NCBI GenBank assembly: GCA_963761655.1
Contig: CAVXHI010000008.1
Location: forward strand, 558,001-622,000
DNA from: RYN-122 sp963761655
Lineage (GTDB): Bacteria; Actinomycetota; Actinomycetes; Mycobacteriales; SCTD01
Length of the DNA: 64,000 bases
Reading direction: 5' to 3'
Shown: piece by piece, positions 1-7,375 of the stretch
How positions within the stretch are numbered: the stretch's first letter is position 1
How the letters are laid out: each line of letters opens with the position of its first letter
Translations under genes and position numbers: made by a program
The notes under the pieces: model-generated
The model's database searches: none
Seen by the model: the letters and a program-made list of their open reading frames with translations, nothing else
What the model was told of the DNA's origin: nothing

Positions 1-230
1 CGCGTGCCCTCGTAGACGTAGACCTCGGTGGTCCGGCTGCCGGTGTTGCTGATGCGGAAGACGGTCTTGCCGGCCGTCAGCGCCGTGCGGCTGAGCGCAC
101 AGCTGTCGTCCCCGGCCGTGACGTCGACAGCGGGGGCGGCACTGCTGCCGGCGGCGTCGGCCTCGGTGCCGCAGCCGGTGAGGGCCAGAGCGAGGAGGGC
201 GGCGGGCGCGGCGAGGAGCAGGGGACGCAT
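1..230 (-). CDS. efeO: EfeO-like iron uptake lipoprotein, N-terminal part
   Basis: Only the first 76 codons are in the window; the rest lies beyond base 1. The start ATG (230-228) shares one base with the efeU stop, so the two genes are translationally coupled. The protein opens with a lipoprotein signal peptide (MRPLLLAAPAALLALALTGC) whose lipobox LTGC puts the anchored Cys at residue 20. A short linker and the start of a cupredoxin-like domain follow (DSCALSRTALTAGKTVFRI). EfeO proteins sit outside the membrane and pass iron to the EfeU permease. The assignment rests on the lipobox, the cupredoxin-like start and the position after efeU; a different cupredoxin lipoprotein is possible. Confidence 0.75.
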   Translation of the reverse strand, partial: MRPLLLAAPAALLALALTGCGTEADAAGSSAAPAVDVTAGDDSCALSRTALTAGKTVFRISNTGSRTTEVYVYEGT

Positions 231-1075
231 CAGGCGTTCACCGTGGGGGAGGTCGGGACGGCACGCGGGGCGGGGGCCGCGGCACGCTGCGGACGGAAGT
301 AGAAGAAGGCCACGGGGAGGACGTAGGCGACCCACGCCAGGCCCTCGAGCCAGGTGGTGGCCGGGCTGAAGTTGACGGTGCCCTTGAGCAGGGTGCCGTA
401 CCAGCTGCTCGGCGGGACCTGCGCGCTCACGTCGAACGCGAGGCTGGTGAGGCCGGGCAGGACGCCGGCCTCCTGCAGGTCGTGGACGCCGTAGGACAGG
501 ACGCCGGCGGCGACGACGATGAGCAGCGCACCGGTGGTCTGGAAGAACTTCCCGAGGTCGAGCTTCACCGAGCGGCGGTACAGCAGGTACCCGAGCACGA
601 CGGCGGTCAGCAGCCCCAGCAGGGCGCCGGCCAGCGGGCGGGTGCCGGCGGTCGACTGCGAGGCGGCCCACAGGAACAGCGCGGTCTCGAGGCCCTCGCG
701 CCCCACGGAGAAGAAGGCGACGACGGCGAGCGTGACGCCGCCCCCGACGAGCGCGTCCTGCAGCCGGCCCTCGAGCTCGCCCTTGAGCGAACGGGCCGTG
801 CGCCGCATCCAGAAGACCATCCAGGTCACGAAGGCGACCGAGACGATCGACAGGGTGCCCCCCAGCACCTCCTTGGCCGTGAACGACAGCTGCGCGCTGG
901 TGAAGGTCAGCAGAGCGCCGAACGCGCCGCTCAGGACCACGGCGACGGCGACGCCGAGGGCCACCGGGGGGAGGGCGTCGCGGCGTCCGGTCTTGACCAG
1001 GTAGGCCACCAGGATGCTGACGACGAGCGCGGCCTCGAGCCCCTCGCGGAGCCCGATCAGGTACGTGCTGAGCAC
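230..1075 (-). CDS. efeU: EfeU ferrous iron permease (FTR1 family)
   Basis: A 281-residue integral membrane protein with about seven hydrophobic segments. It carries the two REGLE motifs that define the FTR1/EfeU family, at residues 10-14 and 126-130; in this family the glutamates bind and translocate iron. The start is GTG at 1075 because GGAGG lies a few bases upstream and the first REGLE then sits close to the N-terminus, as usual. The reading frame stays open further upstream, but that part is not family-like and crosses the promoter. efeO follows with a one-base overlap. The IdeR-like box and promoter upstream point to repression when iron is plentiful. Confidence 0.92.
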   Translation of the reverse strand: MLSTYLIGLREGLEAALVVSILVAYLVKTGRRDALPPVALGVAVAVVLSGAFGALLTFTSAQLSFTAKEVLGGTLSIVSVAFVTWMVFWMRRTARSLKGELEGRLQDALVGGGVTLAVVAFFSVGREGLETALFLWAASQSTAGTRPLAGALLGLLTAVVLGYLLYRRSVKLDLGKFFQTTGALLIVVAAGVLSYGVHDLQEAGVLPGLTSLAFDVSAQVPPSSWYGTLLKGTVNFSPATTWLEGLAWVAYVLPVAFFYFRPQRAAAPAPRAVPTSPTVNA

Positions 1076-1098
1076 GGGGAGCCTCCGGGTCGGGTCGC

Positions 1099-1117
1099 TC
1101 AGGTGAACCTCACCTGA
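1099..1117 (-). promoter_or_regulatory. IdeR/DtxR-type iron box
   Basis: On the minus strand the 19 bases read TCAGGTGAGGTTCACCTGA, an inverted repeat that matches the IdeR/DtxR consensus (TTAGGTTAGGCTAACCTAA) at 14 of 19 positions. It lies between the -10 element and the efeU start, where a bound iron-loaded repressor would block transcription. The fit to an iron-uptake operon supports the call. Confidence 0.8.
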
Positions 1118-1124
1118 CCCGGCC

Positions 1125-1153
1125 AAGTTAGGGCAGCCGTACTTCAGCGTCAA
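1125..1153 (-). promoter_or_regulatory. Predicted efeUO promoter
   Basis: The minus strand shows TTGACG (1153-1148), a 17-base spacer and TAACTT (1130-1125). The iron box lies directly downstream. This is a standard vegetative-sigma arrangement, found by eye only. Confidence 0.6.
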
Positions 1154-1245
1154 CGCGGAGCGCGGGTGCAGCAGGTCACGCTGTCGCGCCCGGGCGCGGT
1201 CCGGCGCGGCTGCCCGTCGGCGGTCCCTCGACCCCGGGTCGACGG

Positions 1246-1275
1246 TTGACGGTCCTGTCGGTGGCACGGTCTACT
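1246..1275 (+). promoter_or_regulatory. Predicted promoter of the SOS cassette
   Basis: TTGACG at 1246-1251 is followed after 18 bases by TCTACT at 1270-1275. The LexA box starts 11 bases later, so LexA would sit on the transcription start region. The -10 is a 4-of-6 match. Confidence 0.5.
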
Positions 1276-1286
1276 GTCCGTGTCGT

Positions 1287-1302
1287 TCGAACACCTGTTC
1301 GA
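1287..1302 (+). promoter_or_regulatory. LexA-binding SOS box
   Basis: TCGAACACCTGTTCGA is a perfect match to the actinobacterial LexA operator TCGAAC-N4-GTTCGA. No second copy was noticed in the window. It precedes DUF6504, the HEPN protein, dnaE2, a methyltransferase and dinB, which explains their likely induction by DNA damage. Confidence 0.92.
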
Positions 1303-1536
1303 ACGAGTTCCACCAGCAGTACGGAGAGGCCGTCGCGGGCCTCTCCAGGGCGGACCCCCGCCCGGCGGTGCGTGCGGACCTCGACCCTCTCGCACCGCCG
1401 CCGGGCGGGGTCCACCGGCCCGGTCGCGGCGTGGGGAAGCGCCTCGGCCGGGCCGGTGGACCGCCCGCCCGCCGCCTTCCCCCGGCACCCCGCGAGCAGC
1501 ACCCGCTGCCCGCACGCCCACGGGAGGAGGCCCCCC
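1303..1536 (+). promoter_or_regulatory. Long structured 5' leader of the SOS cassette
   Basis: About 235 bases separate the LexA box from the first credible gene. Three strong hairpins follow one another. The first has perfect 9-bp arms at 1323-1331 and 1338-1346. The second has about 19-20 pairs with two small bulges (1352-1372 with 1391-1413). The third has perfect 15-bp arms at 1409-1423 and 1448-1462. Hairpins two and three share bases 1409-1413, so their ends compete. No convincing leader peptide was found. A structured, possibly regulatory mRNA leader is inferred; there is no known riboswitch class to which I can assign it. Confidence 0.5.
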
Positions 1537-1953
1537 ATGACCCGCCTGCACACCGACCCGGTCGAGGTCCGCACGCGCGACGACGCGCCCGAGCAGTTCC
1601 TCTGGCGCGGCCGGCTCTACGTCGTCCGCGAGGTCCTGGCCCGCTGGACCGAGTCCGGCAGCTGGTGGCAGGGCGCCGCCGTCGCCGCCCTCCACACCGG
1701 GGACTCCTCCGTCCTCGCGCCCGTCCCGCTCGAGACCAGCCCCCTCCCGCCGTCCCCCGAGTGGGGCCAGCGGGCCTGGGGCGAGCCCGCCCCGGACGTC
1801 GGCACCAGCGTCGGCCCTGCCGGCATCGACGACCGCGAGCAGGACTGGTTCCGGGTCGAGGCCGGCCAGGGCCGCGACGCCGGCACCGGCGTCTACGACC
1901 TGTCCCACTCCTGGTCCACGGGCGGCTGGTCGCTCGCCCGGGTCCTGGACTGA
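1537..1953 (+). CDS. DUF6504 family protein
   Basis: A 138-residue protein of unknown biochemical function. Family members occur beside error-prone polymerase genes in actinobacteria, and this copy is the first gene behind the LexA box. Visible features are an N-terminal FLWRGRLYVVREVLARW stretch (residues 21-37) that looks like a small beta-sheet fold, and a Trp-rich C-terminus. The ATG at 1537 is chosen for the strong GGGAGGAGG upstream. The next gene begins four bases after the stop, so the two are probably cotranslated. The family name comes from recognition of the sequence and context; the function is unknown. Confidence 0.75.
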   Translation: MTRLHTDPVEVRTRDDAPEQFLWRGRLYVVREVLARWTESGSWWQGAAVAALHTGDSSVLAPVPLETSPLPPSPEWGQRAWGEPAPDVGTSVGPAGIDDREQDWFRVEAGQGRDAGTGVYDLSHSWSTGGWSLARVLD

Positions 1954-1957
1954 CGGC

Positions 1958-2359
1958 GTGAGCACCTCGTCGCTGCCGGCCTCCACCCTGCTCGGCCTCG
2001 CCCACCACGGGCTGCAGGAGGCCGGCTCGCCCCAGCAGCACCCCACCGAGCGCTACGCCCTGGCCCACCTCGCCGCCCTGCGTGCTGCCGCGGCCGTGCT
2101 GGCCTGCCGGGCCCGGCCCGCGTCGCCCGCCAAGCGGTCCCGCCCCACGAGCGCCTGGGTGCTGCTGACCCAGGTCGCCCCCGAGCTGGGGGAGTGGGCC
2201 GCGTTCTTCGCCGCCGGCGCGCCCAAGCGGGCCGCCGCCGAGGCCGGGCTCCCGGCCGTCACCGCCCGCGAGGCCGACGACCTGCTGCGCGACGCCGAGG
2301 CCTTCCTCGCCGCCGTCGAGCAGCTCGTGCCCGGGCAGCTCCTGCTCGCCTCCGGCTGA
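1958..2359 (+). CDS. SAV_6107-type HEPN domain protein
   Basis: A 133-residue, mostly helical, Ala/Leu-rich protein that resembles the SAV_6107 family of HEPN-domain proteins found next to dnaE2 and imuB-like genes in actinobacteria. The helix with TERYALAHLAALRAAAAVLA (about residues 29-48) is the family-like part. HEPN domains are often nucleic-acid-binding or RNase folds, but I do not see an intact catalytic R-x4-6-H motif, so no activity is claimed. It starts with GTG four bases after the DUF6504 stop. Its presence in the SOS cassette suggests an accessory role in translesion synthesis. Confidence 0.65.
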   Translation: MSTSSLPASTLLGLAHHGLQEAGSPQQHPTERYALAHLAALRAAAAVLACRARPASPAKRSRPTSAWVLLTQVAPELGEWAAFFAAGAPKRAAAEAGLPAVTAREADDLLRDAEAFLAAVEQLVPGQLLLASG

Positions 2360-2418
2360 CCCGCCGGTCCGTCCCCGCCCGCGTGCCCCACCCCCGACCC
2401 GAGACCTGAGCCCCTGCC

Positions 2419-5400
2419 GTGTCCGACCCCTTCGTCCACCTGCACGTGGCCTCCGGCTACTCGCTGCGCCACGGCGCCTCCCACCCCGTCGACCTCGTCC
2501 AGCGCGCCGCCGACCACGGCATGGACACCCTCGCGCTGACCGACCGCGACGGGATGTACGGCGCGGTGAAGTTCGCCCAGGCCTGCACCCGGGCAGGAGT
2601 CCGGCCGGTGTTCGGGGTCGACCTCGCCGTCCGGCCGCTCGCGCCGCCGTCCCGCGGCCCGGGCCCGGCCCGGCCCGCCTGGCACCCCTCGCAGGGCCCC
2701 GCCCGGCAGAGCCCGGCCCGCGGCGGCGCCTTCACCGACCGCGGTCCCGACGGGCTGCCGCTGCCCCGGGTCGCCCTGCTGGCCCGGGACGGCCGCGGCT
2801 GGGCCGCCCTGTGCCGCCTGGTCTCCGCGACCCACCTGGCCGGGGAGCGCGGGCAGCCGGTGTCCAGCCTCGCGCTCGTCGCCGAGCACGCGGGCGCCGC
2901 GGCGCAGGCCGGGTCGGTCGCCGTGCTGCTCGGCCCGGGCTCCGAGCTCGGCCGGGCGCTCGCGGTCCGCCGCCCCGACGTCGCCCGGGCCCACCTCGAC
3001 CAGTGGCGCGACGTCCTCGGACCCGACGCCGTCCTCGTCGAGGCCGTGTCCCACCGGGCGCAGGGCGACGCCTCCCGGGCCGCCCGCGCCGTCGGGTTCG
3101 CCGCCGAGGCCCGGGCCCCGGTCGTCCTCACCAACGTCGTCCGCTACGCCGACCGCGCCGATGCCCCCACCGCCGACGTCCTCGACGCCGCCCGGCGCCT
3201 GGTCGCCCTCGACAGCCGCCACGTCGACCGCGCCAACGCCGAGGCCTGCCTCAAGAGCGGCAAGGAGATGGCGGAGGTCGCCGAGGAGGTCGCCCGCTAC
3301 GCCGGCCTCACCGACGGCGGCCGCAGCCTGCTGGCCCGCACCCGGCACGAGGCCGAGCGGTGCGCCGTCGACCCCCGCGCCGACCTCGGCATCGGCGAGG
3401 TCCACTTCCCCGAGCTCGAGGTCAGCGGGGCCGGCCGGCACACCGGTCCGGGCGCCGCCGACGCCGTCCTGCGCGAGCGGGTCGAGGCCGGCTTCGGCCG
3501 CCGGGGGATGGCCCGCTCCGCCACGACCCTGGCCCGGCTCGAGGACGAGCTGGGCGTCATCCAGACCCTCGGCTACCCCTCCTACTTCCTCACCGTCGCC
3601 GACGTCGTCGACCTCATCAAGGGGATGGGCGTGCGGGCCGCCGCCCGCGGCAGCGGCGCCGGCAGCCTCGTCACCTACCTGCTCGGCATCAGCGACGTCG
3701 ACCCGATCCGCTACGGCCTGCTCATGGAGCGGTTCCTGTCGCCGCTGCGCCACCAGCTGCCCGACATCGACCTCGACGTCGAGTCCGCCCGGCGCACCGA
3801 GGTCTACGAGAAGGTCCTGCAGCGGTACGGCGGCGAGCGCTGCACCTGCGTGTCGATGATGGACACCTACCGGGCCCGGCACGGCATCCGTGACGTCGGC
3901 GCCGCCCTCGGCCTGCCGCCCGGCGAGGTCGACGCGCTGGCCAAGGCGTTCCCGCACATCCGCGCGTCCCAGGTGCGGGCCGCGATGCGCGACCTCCCCG
4001 AGCTGCGCGCCAGCGGCCTCGCCCGCGGCGAGAACGCCGGCCGCACCGACCTGCTGCTGCGCCTGGTCGAGCGGCTCGACGGCCTGCCGCGCCACGTCGC
4101 CCTGCACCCCTGCGGCGTGCTGCTGTCCGACGCCACCCTGCTCGACCGCACCCCGGTCGAGTCCAGCTGGCTCGGCTTCCCCATGAGCCAGTTCGACAAG
4201 GACGACGTCGAGGCGCTCGGCCTGCTCAAGCTCGACGTCCTCGGCATCCGCATGCAGTCGGCGATGGCCTACGCCGTCCAGCAGGTCAAGGCCGTCGACG
4301 GCCTCGACGTCGACGTCGACGGGATCAGCCGGGAGGACCCGGAGACCTTCGCCCTCGTCCAGTCGACCAGGACGCTGGGCTGCTTCCAGATCGAGTCCCC
4401 GGGACAGCGCGAGCTGGTCGGCAAGTTCGCCCCGGAGACCTTCGAGGACCTCATCATCGACATCTCGCTGTTCCGGCCCGGGCCGGTCAAGAGCGACATG
4501 GTGCGGCCGTTCCTCGAGGGCCGGCAGGGCTGGGCCGCCGTGCAGTACCCCCACCCCTCGCTGCAGCCGCACCTGGAGCAGACCTGGGGCGTCGTCGTCT
4601 TCCACGAGCAGGTGCTGCAGATCGTCAGCACCATGACCGGCTGCACCCTGGCCGAGGCCGACGAGGTCCGCCGCGCCCTCGGCGACCCCCAGGGCCAGCC
4701 CGAGGTCCGGGTCTGGTTCGTCCCGACCGCGCTCGCCAAGGGCTACGACATCGCGGTCGTCGAGCGGGTCTGGGAGGTGCTCAAGGCGTTCGGCTCGTTC
4801 GGGTTCTGCAAGGCCCACGCCGCCGCCTTCGCGCTGCCGACCTTCCAGTCGGCCTGGCTCAAGGCCCACCACACGGCGGCGTTCCTCGCCGGGGTCCTCA
4901 CCCACGACCCCGGGATGTACCCGAAGCGGCTGATCCTCGACGACGCCCGCCAGTTCGGGATCGCCGTCCTGCCGCTCGACGTCAACCTGTCCGAGGCCGG
5001 CTACACGGTCGAGAAGGTCGGCGTCCTCGACGAGCCGCCGCCCAAGATCCTCGACCAGCTCGACGACGCCCGCGCGGAGGCCCTGGCCACGTCCCGGCCG
5101 CACCGGACCGCCGGCCCCGGCCACGTCGACGACCCCACCGACCCCACCGACCCCCTGCAGGGCCCCCGCACCGTCACGCCCGGCCTGCCCGACGCCCGCG
5201 GGTACGGCATCCGGATCGGGCTGGCCGAGGTCAAGGGCATCAACGACGCCGAGGTCGCCCGGATCGTCGCCGGCCGCCCCTTCGGCTCGCTGTCGGACTT
5301 CTGGCACCGCGCCGCGGTGTCCCGCCCGGTCGTCGAGCGGTTCGTGGTGGCCGGCGCCTTCGACAGCCTCTACGGCCTCGGGTCCCCGGTCCCGGGCCGC

Positions 5401-6393
5401 CGTCGCGGCCAGGTCACCCGGCGCGACCTGCTGCTGCAGGTCGCCGAGCTCGACCGCTGGAGCCGGTCGGTGCAGAAGGGGGCGTCCCGAGGCAGGGCCC
5501 GGCCGAGGCCGGCCGTGCAGGGCCCGGGCGAGCTGATCGCCCTCGACGACGTCCGGGCGCGGGCGGCCAAGCAGTCCCAGGCGGCCCTCGTCCCCGAGCC
5601 CGTCGACGTCCAGCTCACCCTCGACCTCGACGACGCCCCCGGCACCGAGGCCTCCGGCCTGCCCGAGATGAACCAGGCCGAGCGGGTCCGGGCCGAGCTC
5701 GACGTCCTCGGCCTCGACGTCAGCAGCCACGTCATGGACGCCTACGCCGGGTTCCTGCGCGAGCTCGGCACCACCCAGGCGCGCGACCTGCTGGGCTGCC
5801 GCACCCGGCAGGAGGTGCTGGTGGCCGGGGTCAAGGTCGCGACCCAGACCCCCCCGATCCGCTCCGGCCGCCGCGTCATCTTCGTGACCCTCGACGACAG
5901 CACCGGCCCCCTCGACGCCACCTTCTTCGAGGACGCCCAGGTCGGCTACGCCACCACGGTCTTCCACTCCTGGCTGCTCGTCGTCCGCGGGCTGATCAGG
6001 AGGACCGGCCCCCGCGGGGTGTCGATGCAGGCGGTCGGCTGCTGGGAGCTCCCCGAGCTGTACGCCGCCTGGCAGGAGGGCGGGATGGAGGCCGTCGTCG
6101 CGTTGATGGACGCCCCGGCCGTCGTCACCGAGGCGGCCGTCCAGGGCGCCGCGGCCAGTCGCTCCTCCCGGCCGGTCATGACCAGTCCGCCGCTGGTCGG
6201 CGGCGGGTCCGGGCACTCCGGCGTCGGGGGGATGGTCCACGTCTACGCGACCGGCTTCAAGGCCAACCCGTACGCCGACGTCAAGCCCGCGGGCGACGGC
6301 AGCGGCACCTCCGGGGGCAGGCCGGTGCCGTCGGGCAGCGAGCGGGCACCCCGCAAGCTGTGGCACTCCAGCAGCGGGAGCTCGGGCGGATGA
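2419..6393 (+). CDS. dnaE2: Error-prone DNA polymerase III alpha subunit DnaE2
   Basis: A 1324-residue C-family polymerase. The PHP domain opens at once (HLHVASGYS, residues 8-16), the catalytic aspartates lie in PDIDLD (448-453), and an OB-fold region occurs near 1150-1180 (VIFVTLDDSTGPLDATFF). Position in an SOS cassette and length longer than the replicative copy at 44261-47809 identify it as DnaE2, which copies across DNA lesions. The last 60 residues are Gly/Ser/Pro-rich and probably disordered. GTG at 2419 is the start because the PHP motif follows directly. A low-complexity insert rich in Asp/Pro/Thr (VDDPTDPTDPLQGP) lies near residue 900. Confidence 0.93.
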   Translation: MSDPFVHLHVASGYSLRHGASHPVDLVQRAADHGMDTLALTDRDGMYGAVKFAQACTRAGVRPVFGVDLAVRPLAPPSRGPGPARPAWHPSQGPARQSPARGGAFTDRGPDGLPLPRVALLARDGRGWAALCRLVSATHLAGERGQPVSSLALVAEHAGAAAQAGSVAVLLGPGSELGRALAVRRPDVARAHLDQWRDVLGPDAVLVEAVSHRAQGDASRAARAVGFAAEARAPVVLTNVVRYADRADAPTADVLDAARRLVALDSRHVDRANAEACLKSGKEMAEVAEEVARYAGLTDGGRSLLARTRHEAERCAVDPRADLGIGEVHFPELEVSGAGRHTGPGAADAVLRERVEAGFGRRGMARSATTLARLEDELGVIQTLGYPSYFLTVADVVDLIKGMGVRAAARGSGAGSLVTYLLGISDVDPIRYGLLMERFLSPLRHQLPDIDLDVESARRTEVYEKVLQRYGGERCTCVSMMDTYRARHGIRDVGAALGLPPGEVDALAKAFPHIRASQVRAAMRDLPELRASGLARGENAGRTDLLLRLVERLDGLPRHVALHPCGVLLSDATLLDRTPVESSWLGFPMSQFDKDDVEALGLLKLDVLGIRMQSAMAYAVQQVKAVDGLDVDVDGISREDPETFALVQSTRTLGCFQIESPGQRELVGKFAPETFEDLIIDISLFRPGPVKSDMVRPFLEGRQGWAAVQYPHPSLQPHLEQTWGVVVFHEQVLQIVSTMTGCTLAEADEVRRALGDPQGQPEVRVWFVPTALAKGYDIAVVERVWEVLKAFGSFGFCKAHAAAFALPTFQSAWLKAHHTAAFLAGVLTHDPGMYPKRLILDDARQFGIAVLPLDVNLSEAGYTVEKVGVLDEPPPKILDQLDDARAEALATSRPHRTAGPGHVDDPTDPTDPLQGPRTVTPGLPDARGYGIRIGLAEVKGINDAEVARIVAGRPFGSLSDFWHRAAVSRPVVERFVVAGAFDSLYGLGSPVPGRRRGQVTRRDLLLQVAELDRWSRSVQKGASRGRARPRPAVQGPGELIALDDVRARAAKQSQAALVPEPVDVQLTLDLDDAPGTEASGLPEMNQAERVRAELDVLGLDVSSHVMDAYAGFLRELGTTQARDLLGCRTRQEVLVAGVKVATQTPPIRSGRRVIFVTLDDSTGPLDATFFEDAQVGYATTVFHSWLLVVRGLIRRTGPRGVSMQAVGCWELPELYAAWQEGGMEAVVALMDAPAVVTEAAVQGAAASRSSRPVMTSPPLVGGGSGHSGVGGMVHVYATGFKANPYADVKPAGDGSGTSGGRPVPSGSERAPRKLWHSSSGSSGG

Positions 6394-6493
6394 CCCGGCC
6401 CGCCCGTGCGCCGGCGGTGCTCCGGACCGTGCCCGCCGCCCTAGGCTCCCGTCCGAGCGCGTCGCCGTCCGTGACGCCGGGCACGGGAGCGGC

Positions 6494-7318
6494 GTGGACA
6501 CCACCGGGGACGACACCCAGCAGTCCGGCTCCGGGGCGACGGCCCGGCCCGGGCGGTCCGGCCGCCGGGGTGGTCCGGCGTCGTCCGCCCGCACCGCCGT
6601 GGTCTGGGAGGTGCTGTCGGCCGTCCTCGCCGAGGCGACCGCCGGAGGCAGGGCGGACGGGCTCGACGTCGTCGACGCCGGCGGCGGCAGCGGCGGGTTC
6701 GCCGTCCCGCTGGCCGAGGCCGGTCACCGGGTCGTCGTCGTCGACCCCAGCCCCGACTCCCTGGCCGCGCTGTCCCGCCGGGCGGAGGAGTCCGGGGTCG
6801 CCGACCGTGTCCGCGCCGTGCAGGGCGACGTCACCGACCTGCCCGCCCTGGTCGGTCCCGACGGCGCCGACCTCGTGCTCTGCCACAGCGTCCTCGAGGT
6901 CGTCGACGACCCCGAGGCCGCCCTGGCAGCGCTCACCGCGGTCCTGCGCCCCGGTGGCCGGCTCAGCCTGCTCGCGCCCAACCGGGCGTCCGCCGTCCTG
7001 GCCCGCGCTCTCGCCGGCCGGCCGGACGAGGCGGCCCACGTCCTCGCCGACCCTGCCGGCCGCTGGGGCCCCGGCGACGGCACGGCCCGGCGCTGGGAGC
7101 CCGAGGCCCTGCGCGAGCTGGTCGCCGGCGCCGGCCTCGTGGTCGAGCAGGTCCACGGCGTCCGCGTCGTGGCCGACCTCGTCCCCAGTGCCGCCCTCGA
7201 CGCCGAGCCGGGTGCCGCGGCCGCGCTGCTCGCCCTCGAGCGCGCGCTGTCCAGCCGGGCGCCCTTCCGCGACCTCGCGACCCAGCTCCACGTCCTCGCG
7301 GTCCGCCCTGCCGACTGA
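6494..7318 (+). CDS. Class I SAM-dependent methyltransferase
   Basis: A 274-residue Rossmann-fold methyltransferase. Motif I reads VVDAGGGSGGFA (59-70), an acidic motif II follows (VVVDPSP, 81-87), and the later DLVLCHSVLEVVDDPEAAL segment is typical of UbiE/SmtA-like enzymes. The substrate cannot be read from sequence. It lies between dnaE2 and dinB on the same strand, so it may be part of the SOS transcript; a -10-like TAGGCT at 6442-6447 could give it extra transcription. GTG at 6494 is preceded by GGGAG. The first 30 residues are low in complexity. Confidence 0.85.
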   Translation: MDTTGDDTQQSGSGATARPGRSGRRGGPASSARTAVVWEVLSAVLAEATAGGRADGLDVVDAGGGSGGFAVPLAEAGHRVVVVDPSPDSLAALSRRAEESGVADRVRAVQGDVTDLPALVGPDGADLVLCHSVLEVVDDPEAALAALTAVLRPGGRLSLLAPNRASAVLARALAGRPDEAAHVLADPAGRWGPGDGTARRWEPEALRELVAGAGLVVEQVHGVRVVADLVPSAALDAEPGAAAALLALERALSSRAPFRDLATQLHVLAVRPAD

Positions 7319-7375
7319 TCCGTCGGCCACCGCCCCGGGAGGCCCCGCTCCTGCCGGTCCCCGCCGGGAGCGACG

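Noticed and set aside
1280..1540. 86-codon open frame over the SOS leader as a leader peptide or imuA remnant
   Set aside because: It overlaps the LexA box, lacks a ribosome-binding site and reads as Arg/Pro/Gly-rich sequence produced by the hairpin arms; no family sense.
2053..6594. 1513-codon minus-strand frame opposite dnaE2
   Set aside because: A shadow of the GC-rich codon pattern of dnaE2; composition is Gly/Asp/Val/Leu-repetitive and no domain is recognisable.
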